DNA of 64,000 nucleotides. It comes from Salminus brasiliensis. Its lineage: Eukaryota > Chordata > Actinopteri > Characiformes > Bryconidae. The notes beneath the pieces are model-generated. The model ran no database searches. It was not told the DNA's origin and saw nothing but the letters and a program-made list of their open reading frames with translations. The translations under genes were made by a program, and so were the position numbers. The stretch covers positions 31,480,133-31,544,132 of the forward strand of contig NC_132879.1 in the NCBI RefSeq assembly GCF_030463535.1, written 5' to 3'. Shown one piece after another: positions 13,996 to 25,083 of the stretch (within the stretch, counting starts at the first letter, position 1; each line of letters opens with the position of its first letter).

Positions 13996-14710
13996 AACTT
14001 AAATGGTGGGTTCTCTTGTATATCCCATGTAGGAGAGCGGATATGAAAAAAAGATCATTCATACCCCAGAGAAACAATGATGAACTATTAATTAAAGGTT
14101 CCTAGATTCTCTAATCTACTTTATAAACTAGAGTAGAATTGACAGAAACGCTTCAACAGATTTTAGATACACCCTAAACCAACTAGTTTTTTATTTTTTT
14201 TATTTTTAGAGATCCTCATTTGGCTGAATGGGGTGTGTACCTGCAGGAAGGTAGGTCTCCAGGAGTAGGTTTGCTGAGAGATGAGCGTAGTGAGGGAGGG
14301 AGTTCCATATCCCATATGTTTCTTTTGCCTTTTACCAACATTTAAATTGGCCCACAGACCCCAGCCCAGGATTTAGGGTTTGGCTTTTATTTTTTAGAGC
14401 TGTTTTTTTAATGTGTGTCTTATGAACAGGTTGTTTCTCCTCTCAGCAAAAACAACAAGGTTAGAAGACAAAAAGGTTTAAACTAATGAAAGTTTGAGTT
14501 ACAGTAGATTAAGGTTAATTGCTGCACTTGCACATCACTACACATTCTTAGGGAAATCAGATGGTACAAGCATTATGTACTGATGTAGACCTAATTCAGA
14601 GTTTCACAGTTCTTTCCCTTTGTACAAGCCATGCTGAGAATGAATACAACATGCTGAAATGTATAAATGTATGTGTATGTATAAAAAGTGTGGCCTCTAT
14701 AATGCCTTCT
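13996..14710. other. No gene seen
   Basis: Unassigned intergenic sequence with T-rich tracts near 14190. Confidence 0.45.
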
Positions 14711-15250
14711 ATGTACTCTTTAAACAAACATAATTTAATCATGAGCAGTGGTTCCACACAACATGAACTGTTTTTTTTTTTGTTTTGTTTTTTTAATATG
14801 CGAACTATGCAAAACTTTGCAATTAACACTAGTAAATCTGGCAAAATTAACTCAAAACAAAGCCATTCATTGCATAAATACTAATAAGAAAAGCAATCAT
14901 CTAGTATACATCCTTCTCAAAGCCACAGATCACAATTATATATATTAATAAAATGTCAAAAACAGTCACGTCCACAGATGCTAAAAGCTTGCATTCCAAG
15001 CAGCCAAGAAGCCCTCAGACAAATCATAACTGCATAATTAAGGGGAATGAACACATGATGATGGTGAGTGAGGGGGGAAGACATGCCTGTTGTTCACATA
15101 GGTGGTGCCAGAAACCAATGGGAAAGGTGTGTGTTTGACTATTCAAGCTTGCACTGCCCACAATGCACTTTCAAGTCCCAAACCGCCAGAGCCAATGAAA
15201 TTGTGGGCATGGCCATGCCAGGAACATGCCTTGTGTGAGGAAGATTTATT
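14711..15250 (+). repeat. Octamer/CCAAT dispersed repeat, copy 2
   Basis: Same order as copy 1: TAAACAAACATAATTTAATC near the start, then GATGGTGAGTGAGGGG (about 15060), GGTGCCAGAAACCAATGGGA (about 15104-15123) and CAAGCTTGCACTGCCCACAA. The octamer position has decayed (CACATAGG). It confirms that the repeat is at least 540 bp long. Confidence 0.75.
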
Positions 15251-16300
15251 TAGGGTAAAAATAAAACACATTCAGGTCTTGATGATAAAGCAATTTATGT
15301 TGTCCTCACTTTAAACAAACAGCCACTCAGAACCGTTTTTTAGGGTAATATGTTATTATACAAGAATGATATAGGAAATAAAAAGCTCCCAAAGAGCTCA
15401 GTGCATGCTTTTTCAAGTGCAGATGCCTGCAGTCTGCAACCAATTTGGTTCACCGGTAAAGAATCTTGTCATGTTCATAAGGCAGTCTGAACGTAAAGTT
15501 ATAGTGAAGATTTACCCATGCAGAAAGAATGAGCACCAGAGGTATGCTAAGAAAAAAGATGTGTGGCCCTAAAACTCCAGACCTAATGTACCACACCTTA
15601 TCCTGTTCATTAAGTTCTCCGGGGGCATCTGAGTATTGGAGGCGTTTCTGCTAGATTACGCTTAGAAGTCACATAGAATAGTTTTAGGCATCTGAATAGT
15701 CAAGTGCATCTGTTCACTCTCACATACATCTCTCCATTCTCCTCACTCTGCTCATCAGACTTTATACATACGTTTCATACAACAAAGGTAACCACTTAGT
15801 TAACGCTTTTTTTAAAACATATTTTTCTAAATCTAAACAAATAGCAAGCCAATGTGCAATTTTCTACCTATAGGTTTCAGCTAGTTGGTAGGGAGTTGTA
15901 AACATCTGTATTATGAACAAGACTTCCATAATATGGTGATCTAATCTTGGCTATGTATGGGTAATTATTTTTATTATTGTTATTTATTTATCCATTAATT
16001 TCATTGAGTTTCCAAAATCTTTGAACTATTGAATTAAACATTGAATTAAAAATGATGTAGGTTTCTAAGTGAGAATTAATGTACTTTAACACACAATTAC
16101 TGCACTGTCATAACACAAGCAAGTTTTTTACAACTTGAATGAAGTCTGTTGGATGTAAAAGTGTGTGCTATCACACGTAACGCAGCTATTTTGAGATTAA
16201 ACATCATAAACACTTGTGGTAATTTAGTCAATTCAATTGGAATCTTGGCCAATGAAAGTTGAAGTACTGCACACTCTGAAACTGGTGTTAGATTGAATGA
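15251..16300. other. No gene seen
   Basis: A/T-rich intergenic sequence without recognisable features. Confidence 0.45.
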
Positions 16301-16304
16301 TTTC

Positions 16305-16510
16305 TGAACAGGTTCCTTGTAGCTGAGTCAGCTGTGCTGTTTGAACAGTATACACTGACCTGTAGGATCTCTTACTGCAGTACAACCTCTGAGTAAAACC
16401 TACATCTTTCCCATTTGGCCCCTGGCACTATCTGTTTGCATACAGATGTGTCCTCCAGTCACTGACACTAACTTTTAATGTGTTGCTGTATCTCCAGGGT
16501 TGCCACCTCT
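16305..16510 (-). repeat. Octamer/CCAAT dispersed repeat, reverse copy
   Basis: CATCTTTCCCATTTGGCCCC, then GGCACTATCTGTTTGCATA and GTCACTGACACTAAC are the reverse-oriented core. The preceding GTAGCTGAGTCAGCTGTGCT is shared with 21770 and, inverted, with about 18210-18235. Confidence 0.7.
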
Positions 16511-16973
16511 TATGCAGATGTGAATCTTTTGCACAATGGTTAGTTGTCTGATCTTACTACTGAAGGCTGGAAAAGCAAGTTGCTGTGCTCTTTGTTGTAG
16601 ATTATCCTTCTGTGGAGAACTTATGAGCTAATACAGGGGTGCATTTTCAGTGTTTGGTAGAGAAGATTAACCTATTAATGAACTAAGAAGCAAAACTATG
16701 GGTGAAAGTACAGATTTGTGTGAGTTAACGCATTAAATCCAGGCCTTTCAGTGGTTATAACAATGTGTAGTTCTGGAAGTGTTCAAAATGTTCAAAAATG
16801 TAAAGGTTTGTTAAGCGACACTTAGGGTTCACAGTGTGTTGTATGTAAAACTGGATATATCCTCTATGGAGGTACCTTTTTTTTACTTAAAAGAAGTCAG
16901 TTTTACATAAAACAGTGTTCCCACATATTACTCCACTGTTTCCAGTTTGCTAAACATTTGTGGTCATTTTGTA

Positions 16974-18372
16974 CACTGTAAAACCTGTTGAGTTATCTGA
17001 ACTCAAATGGTTTGAGGAAACAGATTGCCTTAAACCATTCAAATGAATAATAACTTAACTCATTTGTGTTGAATTAACACTCTGGACTGAGCACCAACAA
17101 TACACTTATTAAGTGTTACATGTAAGTGAATTGTACTTACTCTGTTTAAACTGATATTACTAATACAGAGGTCTGGATCGCAAGGGAAAGTAACTGAGTC
17201 CACAGACCAGCACAGTTGATTGATTTTACCACTAGTAGGACTCAGCCAGAAAGCCTGAACACTCATTGTAATGAACAACATGAGACAAAACAGGTGCATT
17301 TTAAGCAAGAACTGCATGATGAAGCAGAATTTTAGCTTAACTCCAGGCAAGCACATGAACAGTCACTTCACATAACAACATATCCAATTTAAAGACGAGC
17401 AATAGAATTAAAAGCATTGGGGAAGGTAGCCTGGAAGGAATTAATACACAATGATGGTGAATGAGGGGTGGAAGACAGGCTAAGTATGCAAATATATGGT
17501 GCCCAGGGCCAATGGGAAAGGTGTAAGTTTACTCATCAAGGTTGTACTGCACAAACATAAGGCACTCTCTAAAGGTCTCCATATTTCACTGGAACAACTC
17601 AATTCAGTCAGTCAGCCAGTATAATTCAACTGAATAAATTCCCCTTAACTCAAAATATGACGACAAACTGATCTTACACAAATGAACTGAGTGTGTATCT
17701 CAACTATTCATTTTAGAGTTAGTTTGAGCTTCAGTTATCCCAACTGTCTAGTATTTCAGTTATGGTAGCTTCATTTATTCAGGTAGTAGTGCGGTTAAGC
17801 TTTACATTGTATATTCAACTGGAATCTTTGAGTTGCGTCAGCTCATATTAATTAAGTTTAATTGTACAACAAACCCAAACAAATTATGTATAATTATAAG
17901 TGCACTACTTGAATGAACTAGTTTTTTTATTATCCATAACCATGTGTTGAATTGTACTTAAAATTGACACTTAAAATGGTGTGTACTTCTAACATTTATC
18001 CAAATTATATGCACATAAACTCTGCAGGACACGCAAACATCTTAAATTTTAAATTCAAATCTCCACTACACTGAGTGTTGCAGGTTAGCTAAGAGGGAGA
18101 AGCCCTGGAGACACGATAACACATTGACGGTGAGTGTCAGGGACTGATGGATGGTTGTATTGCAGTAACAAACCTTACAAACCCTACAGGTCAATGTATA
18201 TTATTAAAACAGCACAGCTGACTCAGCTACATGAAACAGGAATCAGAAATGATTCAATCCAACATCAAGTGATGAATGTTCTGTTTTAGAGTGTGCAGAT
18301 TTTAAACTTACATGGGACAAAACATATAACAGATTTCTTTTATTTGAGTTCAAACAACGTGGGTTTACAGTG
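16974..18372. mobile_element. 1.4-kb inverted-repeat element enclosing octamer-repeat copies
   Basis: The left end CACTGTAAAACCTGTTGAG...CTGAACTCAAA and the right end TTTGAGTTCAAA...GGGTTTACAGTG are imperfect inverted repeats of about 35 bp, with TA on the left flank. Inside are a plus-oriented octamer-repeat copy (about 17434-17570) and a partial one (about 18105-18140). No transposase is present, so it would be non-autonomous. Confidence 0.5.
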
Positions 18373-18419
18373 TGTTGGCCAATGGACAGTGATTGGCCCA
18401 TTCAAGCTTAAAAAAGCAC

Positions 18420-18525
18420 AACCTGAGTAAAACCCACAACTTTCTCCTGGCACCAAATATTCCCCCTCTCACTCACCGTCACTGTGGAGTTGTTCATTAC
18501 AGTCTACCTTCTCCTAGTTGTGTTT
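18420..18525 (-). repeat. Octamer/CCAAT dispersed repeat, reverse partial copy
   Basis: Reverse-oriented core: CAACTTTCTCCTGGCACC, then CTCTCACTCACCGTCACTGT, the complement of the GACGGTGAGTGAGGG core. The octamer is not retained. Confidence 0.6.
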
Positions 18526-19855
18526 TCTGTTATGTAATGATAAGCTGGCTGGTGTCAGTATTGAAGTCTGTAAGCACAAATAGCTGTTTTCATACTGTTT
18601 AGTGTGACACGTCTGCGCTATTATAAGCCTCATCATCTCCAATTATGGTTTTGGGTTGTGTTAGTTCAATGTACTTCATTCAAGTATAAAGAGTTTCAGT
18701 TGTTTTAGCATGTTCACCCCAATTTGTCAGCAAAGCCTACCATAAAAACTGAAGCAACTGCCTTAATAAAAAAAATTACTGTGGATTTATGAATGTGTTT
18801 ATTTATTGAAATTAACACATTTTAACAAATTAAACATAAAATATGGCATGTTCAAGGGTTTTGACATTGCACATTGTGATTTTATTTTTACCCAATATGC
18901 TCAAATCAGCAAATACATAGAAATTGTTAATGCAATCAGATCCTCCCAGCAATGTTCCACATCAAGCCTTCTCAGAAGAGTAGAGGCTGTTACTGCAGCT
19001 AAGGTGGGCAAACTCCTTATTAATGCTTTTGATTTCAGAAGAAACGTTGGATGAGCAGGTATCTACAATATCTGGATATATGTATGACGTATATACTACA
19101 TATTTGCTCCAGTGTTTTTGTATAGCGTGAAATATGGGAATAGCAGGCTCTCTAGTGCAGTGGACGTCAGTCTCCTTTCTCCCTTAGCAGTCACATTGTC
19201 AGTAAGATTTTCCCTGGTAAGCCACAATTGTCTGTCACAGTGACAGTGCAGACTGGGGCTTTGAGCATTCCTAATCATGATGTCAGTCCTTTGATTGACA
19301 GGTTCAAATCCTTTGGATCAGCAGAATGAGCAGTCGTTCCATTTTTCTTGAAATGAGGCCACATCTTTGATACAGTTTTTTGGCCTCCATTGTTTAATAC
19401 GGTAGTATCTCAATCATGTAAATTTTGGATCCTGATTGTGTATTTTTTTAAGAAGATGCTTATGCTGCACTGTATAGAACACAGATATTGCTGATTTATC
19501 ATTAAGGGTTTGCCAAAACGGATTATTTTTTAATTATTTTATTGTATCATTACTAAAATGTTTGTACAAATGTACTAAAGATGCATAATTATGCAGAAAT
19601 ACATGAAAGAAAAATAAATGAAAGAGAGCGCTAAGGAAGCTATCATTTTGCTGCAATTTAATAGACTTCAGTTATACTGTAGTGTTCTCTGATGACACTC
19701 AAAACACTTGATAATGAGCTGAATAAATAATCAGTGCTAAAGCATAAGAAATGCTGATTAGAATATGCTGATATGTGTGGTATTTGATCCTTCACTCATT
19801 TTAAAGGCAGCCTAGAAGGGAAAACTGTATTAACATAGAATAATAAGAGTTTAAT
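18526..19855. other. No gene seen
   Basis: A/T-rich intergenic sequence; the short open frames show no domain. Confidence 0.45.
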
Positions 19856-19859
19856 ACAT

Positions 19860-20520
19860 GGAAGTGTCACACAAGGCATGTCCTGGCATAGCCACACCCA
19901 CAACAAGTTTTTTTGGCCACTGACGGTTTGAGACTTTAGAGTGCATTTAAGGTCTTGGTGATGAAGTTAGGTTCCTTATGTTTGGGGAATGCAACCTTCA
20001 TTAATCAAACACACACATTTCCCGTTAGCTCAGGGCAGCATCTGATTGGATACTGGGTGTGTCTTTCCCCCCCTTACTCACCATCAATGTGTAATCATTC
20101 CTGGGTGCCTTCTCTTAGGTATGAAGCTACAGTTAATGTAGTGATTAGTTGGTGTTTCTCAGTGTGGATGGCTGTTTGAGTGAGTTGCAGCTTTCTCTGC
20201 TTCTCAGAGTCCTCATGTGCTACTGCAGTTATGCTGTCAGCTGTTGTGAATATGATAGCTGGTTGTTTGTTGTTGCCAGTGTTTGTTACTAAGTTTAATT
20301 GAAATTATGGTCTACATAAATATGTATGTTTGGCATGGCTAGATTGTCTAAGTTATATTAAATTGCTAATTTAGTTGTGTTTTTGTCACAGAAGAGTTTT
20401 GTGTAGTTACAGAAAATAAATGTTCATGTTAATAAATGTAAATAAATGAGTTCTGCTGTGTGGAACCACTGTCCATGATTGAATTACATTCCTTTAAACA
20501 GGTTTTTGAGATCTTGCATG
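19860..20520 (-). repeat. Octamer/CCAAT dispersed repeat, long reverse copy
   Basis: Reverse complement of the layout of copies 1 and 2: CATGTCCTGGCATAGCC (19877), the TACTCACCATCAATGTGTAA core (about 20078-20097), then GTGGAACCACTGTCCATGAT (20460) as the far end. The segment 20150-20530 is related to 21960-22270 (both contain AGGTTTTTGAGATCTTG and GAACATCTGAAATGCAA). Confidence 0.65.
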
Positions 20521-21192
20521 AACATCTGAAATGCAAGCCCCCTGGAGCCATGATGACTAACATTCCTCCAGATGGGTGTTTTTGCTACAGTTTCATGCTT
20601 GAACCAACTGGTGGTTGGTTTATTTGTTAGAAAACAAGGTGTCATTGATGGTGCTTGCTGACACAATGCTATTTTAGCTCATTTTAATGAGTTAATGTAG
20701 CCTAATGTTACACCGTCTTGTCTTCCCTATTTTAACCCTCCTTTACTTAATGGTAACTAGATAGTCTCTGTGTTGCAGCACATCTATAATTCAGTTGTAA
20801 AATACACTGTTGTTTTCTTGCACAATAAAAAAAACAGCACACCAAATCTTACCAAATGTTTTCTTGTTTACTTAACGTTTGCAAATGATTAGTTATACTG
20901 ACTTTTATTTGTCAACAGAAATGATTCAGTTGAGCTAACATGAGCATGTGTTGTAATGAGAAGTACAGCTAGGCTTGAAGAAAACTTTTTTTGATTTTTA
21001 CTGACTTTCTTTGTTTAACAAACAAAATTTAGTTCAGGTAACCTGATGTATTAGGAGTTTCACATTGCTCTTACTATACTTATTTGGTTTAGCCAGCTCT
21101 AATTGTTTACTTAGCTGAAAGTATTAAGTCACTGACATTTTAATAAAAGACATCTAGTTGGTCCATTAACATATTTTGCATTGAGTCAGTTA

Positions 21193-22558
21193 CACTGTAA
21201 ACCTACAGAAGCTCAAGTAGCTTAACACCTTAACACAACTTACACTGGCAATATAACCTGCAGCACTGAATAAGTAAAAATTATTTTTATTACAGTACTC
21301 AGCCAGCATAACCAAACTTTCCAGAACAAAAACTAGCAATCTATCCTTACAGCCTCAAACACTGGAAACAGGCAGTCATCCACTACATAAAACTTTGTAC
21401 TGCGCTCAAGAGAAGGTAGTCTGGCAGGGAATGACTACACACTGACGGTGAGTGAAGGGGGCGGGGGCACATTCAATGTGCAAATAGATGATGCCAGGAG
21501 CCTATGGGAAAATGTAATGAAACCGCATGTGGGTGCGCAGTTCAAAGTTCCAGGTGTGCAAGACTGAAAAGCCCTGTAGCATTCGCCCCTGTGCCTTAGT
21601 ACACTAGAGCAATACCTTAATCAACCAGCCACATAATACATTTACATAATACATCGCTTGTTCAGGTAACAGAGAATCGTGTTGGCACAATATCAGAGTG
21701 AGATCAGTTGATCTGACATGTTTTTGCTTGTTTATGCAAAGTATCATAGTTTCTGAACAGGTTCCATGTAGCTGAGTCAGCTGTGCTGCTTTAATAATAT
21801 ACACTGACCTGTAGGGTTTGTTTGTGCTGTTCATCTTTGCCATTGGCTCCTGACACCATCTGTTTGCATACTGGGCGTGTCCTCCATCCACTGACACTTA
21901 CCATCAATGTGAAGTCATTCCACCCAGGATACCCTCTCTTAGGCTTGGAGGTGTGTTTAATGGCATGATGAGTTGATTGATTTCAGAGCTGAAGGCTGTC
22001 TGAGTAACCTTCCAATGCTAAACGTGACTTAATGTTGCACTAATATAGAGTTCCACTTTTAGCTATGTCAAAGGTGCAGTTGTAAATGTCAAGTAATCAA
22101 GTAAAATTAATTTAGCGCAGTCTATCTTAAATTGCACTTTTTGTTACTCGAGAGTTTAGCGTAACTCCAGAAAATAAAGGTTCAGCTGTGTGTATGTTCA
22201 TTTAAAGAGGTTTTTGAGATCTTGAACATCTTCAGCATGAACATCTGAAATGCAAAACCCTGGAGTCACGAGTTAAATAAGAAAAGCTGGAAGTAAATGT
22301 TACCTGCACAAGATACTGATGATTGGCCTGACTGATATTTCTCATATGCTGACATTGGCCAAAATGCTTCTAGAAATGTTCTAACAGTGGATTGATTGGA
22401 TGTTAATATTATATATTGTTCATCAAACTTATCGTCTAGATTCTCTGAAAGAAATCCTTTTATAGGTTCAAGAAACCTTGTATTACTGCTCAGACTTTTA
22501 TTAAAGCTTTTAGCTCAACAATCTCAACAGTCTTAGCACAACAGTGTTTTATACAGTG
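21193..22558. mobile_element. Possible second 1.37-kb inverted-repeat element
   Basis: The left end TACACTGTAAACC and the right end TTTTATACAGTGTG are similar to the ends at 16974 and 18372. Inside are a plus-oriented octamer-repeat core (about 21428-21560, with GTGCAAATAGATGATGCC) and a reverse core (about 21830-21930, with CATCTGTTTGCATACTGGG). The pairing of the two ends is inference. Confidence 0.35.
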
Positions 22559-22559
22559 T

Positions 22560-23098
22560 GTTTAAACATTTAAACATTGTTGCAACATTGATCAACCAAT
22601 TGTAAAAATAATCTAAAGATTAGTCGACTACCAAAATAGTCATTAGTTGAAGCTATTTATATTAATACACAATACATTTATTTTTATATTTAGACTATTT
22701 ATACATCAAAGAATAACATAAAATACACAATTAATGTATTCTGCCGAACTTTTATCAAGAAGATCAACTGCTGAATTGAACAGTCTGTATATTGTATTGC
22801 ACTAAATTTTTAAACATGCTTTAATTCTATAGGTTCATTATATGGAAGGTGGGATCAGCACATCTATAAAGAGAAAGACAACATTCTACTAAACAATACA
22901 TGTCTGTTACATGTGCACAGAAACCTCCTCAGTGTGAAGATAGTGTTGAATGTTATTCACTTATGCAGAGTTGGATAGTGCTGCATATTTACAAATTTTA
23001 TTAGTAACACTTATGATAGTTACCAAAACCAGTACAAATAACAGCAGGAGTGTTAAATGTACAAAGTGTTATTATCATATATATAATTATCTACAACA
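22560..23098. other. No gene seen
   Basis: A/T-rich sequence; nothing recognised. Confidence 0.45.
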
Positions 23099-23142
23099 CG
23101 TGTGTGTGTGTGTATGTGTGTGTGTGTGTTTGTGTGTGTGTG
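23099..23142 (+). repeat. (GT)n microsatellite
   Basis: Interrupted GT repeat. Confidence 0.97.
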
Positions 23143-23574
23143 AAACAAGGTACCATGCAAGTGTTCTTTTTTATGCTGAAAGTATAACACTATCAACAGT
23201 GTGATGTTTAACACTGCTGATTTTACTAAATAACAATGTCTGTTAAATAGACCCAAGCAGCTAAATCAGTCAGTGTAGAGAACCTCATTCATTCTTGGCC
23301 TGTACATTAATTGATAGTGACTGTGAGGAGCTGATCAGAGTATTAAGGAAGAGCTGAATATAGCATGACCTATAAGAAAAGTAGAATAGTCCTTTCATTT
23401 GCAATTTCATATGTGATTGTGTTGAATATGATTTCTAATAATGAGCTAATTTCGGAGTAAATTTTATTACATTTAAATTTCTGTACCATCCACCTTCTCT
23501 CTAAATCTTTCTTTCCTCTCCAGTCAAGGACCAAACCTCAAGACTCGAGCTCATGCTCGCTGTTCCTTTATTCC

Positions 23575-23785
23575 ATGAACAGCAGTACATCGGAATTTAG
23601 CTTCCACATTTAACCCACCTGTGGCAGTGGGCAGACACAGACACCTTGCTCAAGGGCACTTCAACCAGGAACATTGAGGGAGATGAAAGCGCTGTTGCTT
23701 CACTCCCTCCACCCCCACATCCTGCCAGTCTGGGAGATCAAACCAGCGACCTTCTGGCCACAGTCCTTTAGGCCACAACTGCATA
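23575..23785 (-). mobile_element. tRNA-derived SINE, reverse orientation
   Basis: On the minus strand the head carries a Pol III B-box-like GGTTTGATCTCC (from 23730-23745) preceded by GGCCTAAAGG-type sequence. The body CACCTTGCTCAAGGGCAC and the CGACCTTCTGGCCAC segment are typical of a common teleost SINE. Boundaries are approximate; no target duplication was identified. Confidence 0.65.
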
Positions 23786-24298
23786 ATTATTACATTAAAC
23801 TAATGTCTCTAACAAAACACTCAATATTCAGCGCAGTTCTTACATAACTGTACAGTACATGAATATTTTATTTAAGATCATGCTCATAAATGGGCTGTGA
23901 TTTTTACTGAATTCACTCAGTAAACTGTGGGTGTAAATGCTCTCAAATCAAAGCTGACGTCCTACACAGCTGACGTTCTAACGTTTTGATTCAGTGCATG
24001 TCTTATCGTCCAGTTACTGACAATCTGTGTGCTGCACGTCATGTACAGGCTTATCCTGAATGTCTTCTATTTAAACACATTTGAAAGCTGAATTGCCACT
24101 AACTGGGAGCAGTGTTGCTGGCTTTCAGCTCAGCAAGAGTCCTCTAAACAGCAGTAGAATCTCTCGAACATCTAGGTGAGAAGCAGTGTGGAAGGTTGAA
24201 CATTTGCTGTATAGTGAGTGCCAAGTTATGAATTCTCACCTCACTGATTGACAGCACAATTTTATAACACTTCATATTGCTTGCTAAAATCAAAAAGC
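23786..24298. other. No gene seen
   Basis: Unassigned sequence between a SINE and an exon-like segment. Confidence 0.4.
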
Positions 24299-24398
24299 TA
24301 AGGAACTGAATGTAGGTCAGTACAAGCGGCACTGCTGTTAGGTGCCCTGCTCTCCCTGCTGACTCCAGGAAGGGAGTTCTGCCAGGCACAGTGGAGCG

Positions 24399-24440
24399 AT
24401 GGTTCCTGACGCTGCTGGGGACGGCGACAGTAAAACCCAG
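24399..24440 (+). CDS. Candidate first coding exon, unidentified
   Basis: An ATG with G at -3 and +4 opens a 14-codon frame (MVPDAAGDGDSKTQ) running straight into a consensus donor, CCCAG then GTGAGTATG, ending in phase 0. The surrounding sequence (24320-24440) is locally richer in C+G than its flanks. I do not recognise the peptide and no partner exon was identified. It could be an isolated first exon or chance. Confidence 0.25.
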
Positions 24441-24866
24441 GTGAGTATGCAGATAACAGGATTACAACCTGTCCGTGTTTGCAATCACAGCTGAACACAG
24501 CTTGTCTGTTTCTGCTCTAATCTGGCTAAAAAAGACCCATCCTCTTCAAACTCGGAGGCAAACAGCGGATTGGTTATATGAGTATTGCCCTACTGAAGTA
24601 CAGTAAGCACTACTCTACTACAGCTACTGGGACTGCACTTGTTATCAGCATGTGTATATTTAAGCACGGTTCACAATTGGTTGTGTCAGCAAATGGGATG
24701 TGCGAAGAATTGCTAGGCCTGGAATTGCTGAATAAATCAGGTATTTTTATTACAGCATAATAAATTGTTTGATTACAACATGTACGTACTCATGCTTCGC
24801 AAACTTTGTTTAGAATAGCTAATAATATTGCGTTTCCAGCTAAACTACCAAGGTTGGAAGTATATA

Positions 24867-25083
24867 CACTGTTAAAAGTATACGATCCTTGAGGAACTTT
24901 TGGAGGTTCATCAGTTTGAAGCTGTGAAGGAACCTCTCACAGTGCTTTGAGCAACCTTCAAGGAACCTTTTTCTACTAAAAATCTTTTAAAGTTCCTTAA
25001 AGCACCTTATTAGATTCCTCCACTGTTTCAAATGAAAGAACCTTCAATTGAAGTTCCTCAAGAATCTTAAAGTTTTAACAGCG
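24867..25083. mobile_element. 217-bp Tc1/mariner-type MITE
   Basis: Ends CACTGTTAAAA and TTTTAACAGCG are near-perfect inverted repeats flanked by TA on both sides (24865-24866 and 25084-25085). Inverted similarity extends inward (CTTGAGGAACTTTTGGAGG and CAATTGAAGTTCCTCAAG). There is no coding capacity. Confidence 0.8.
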
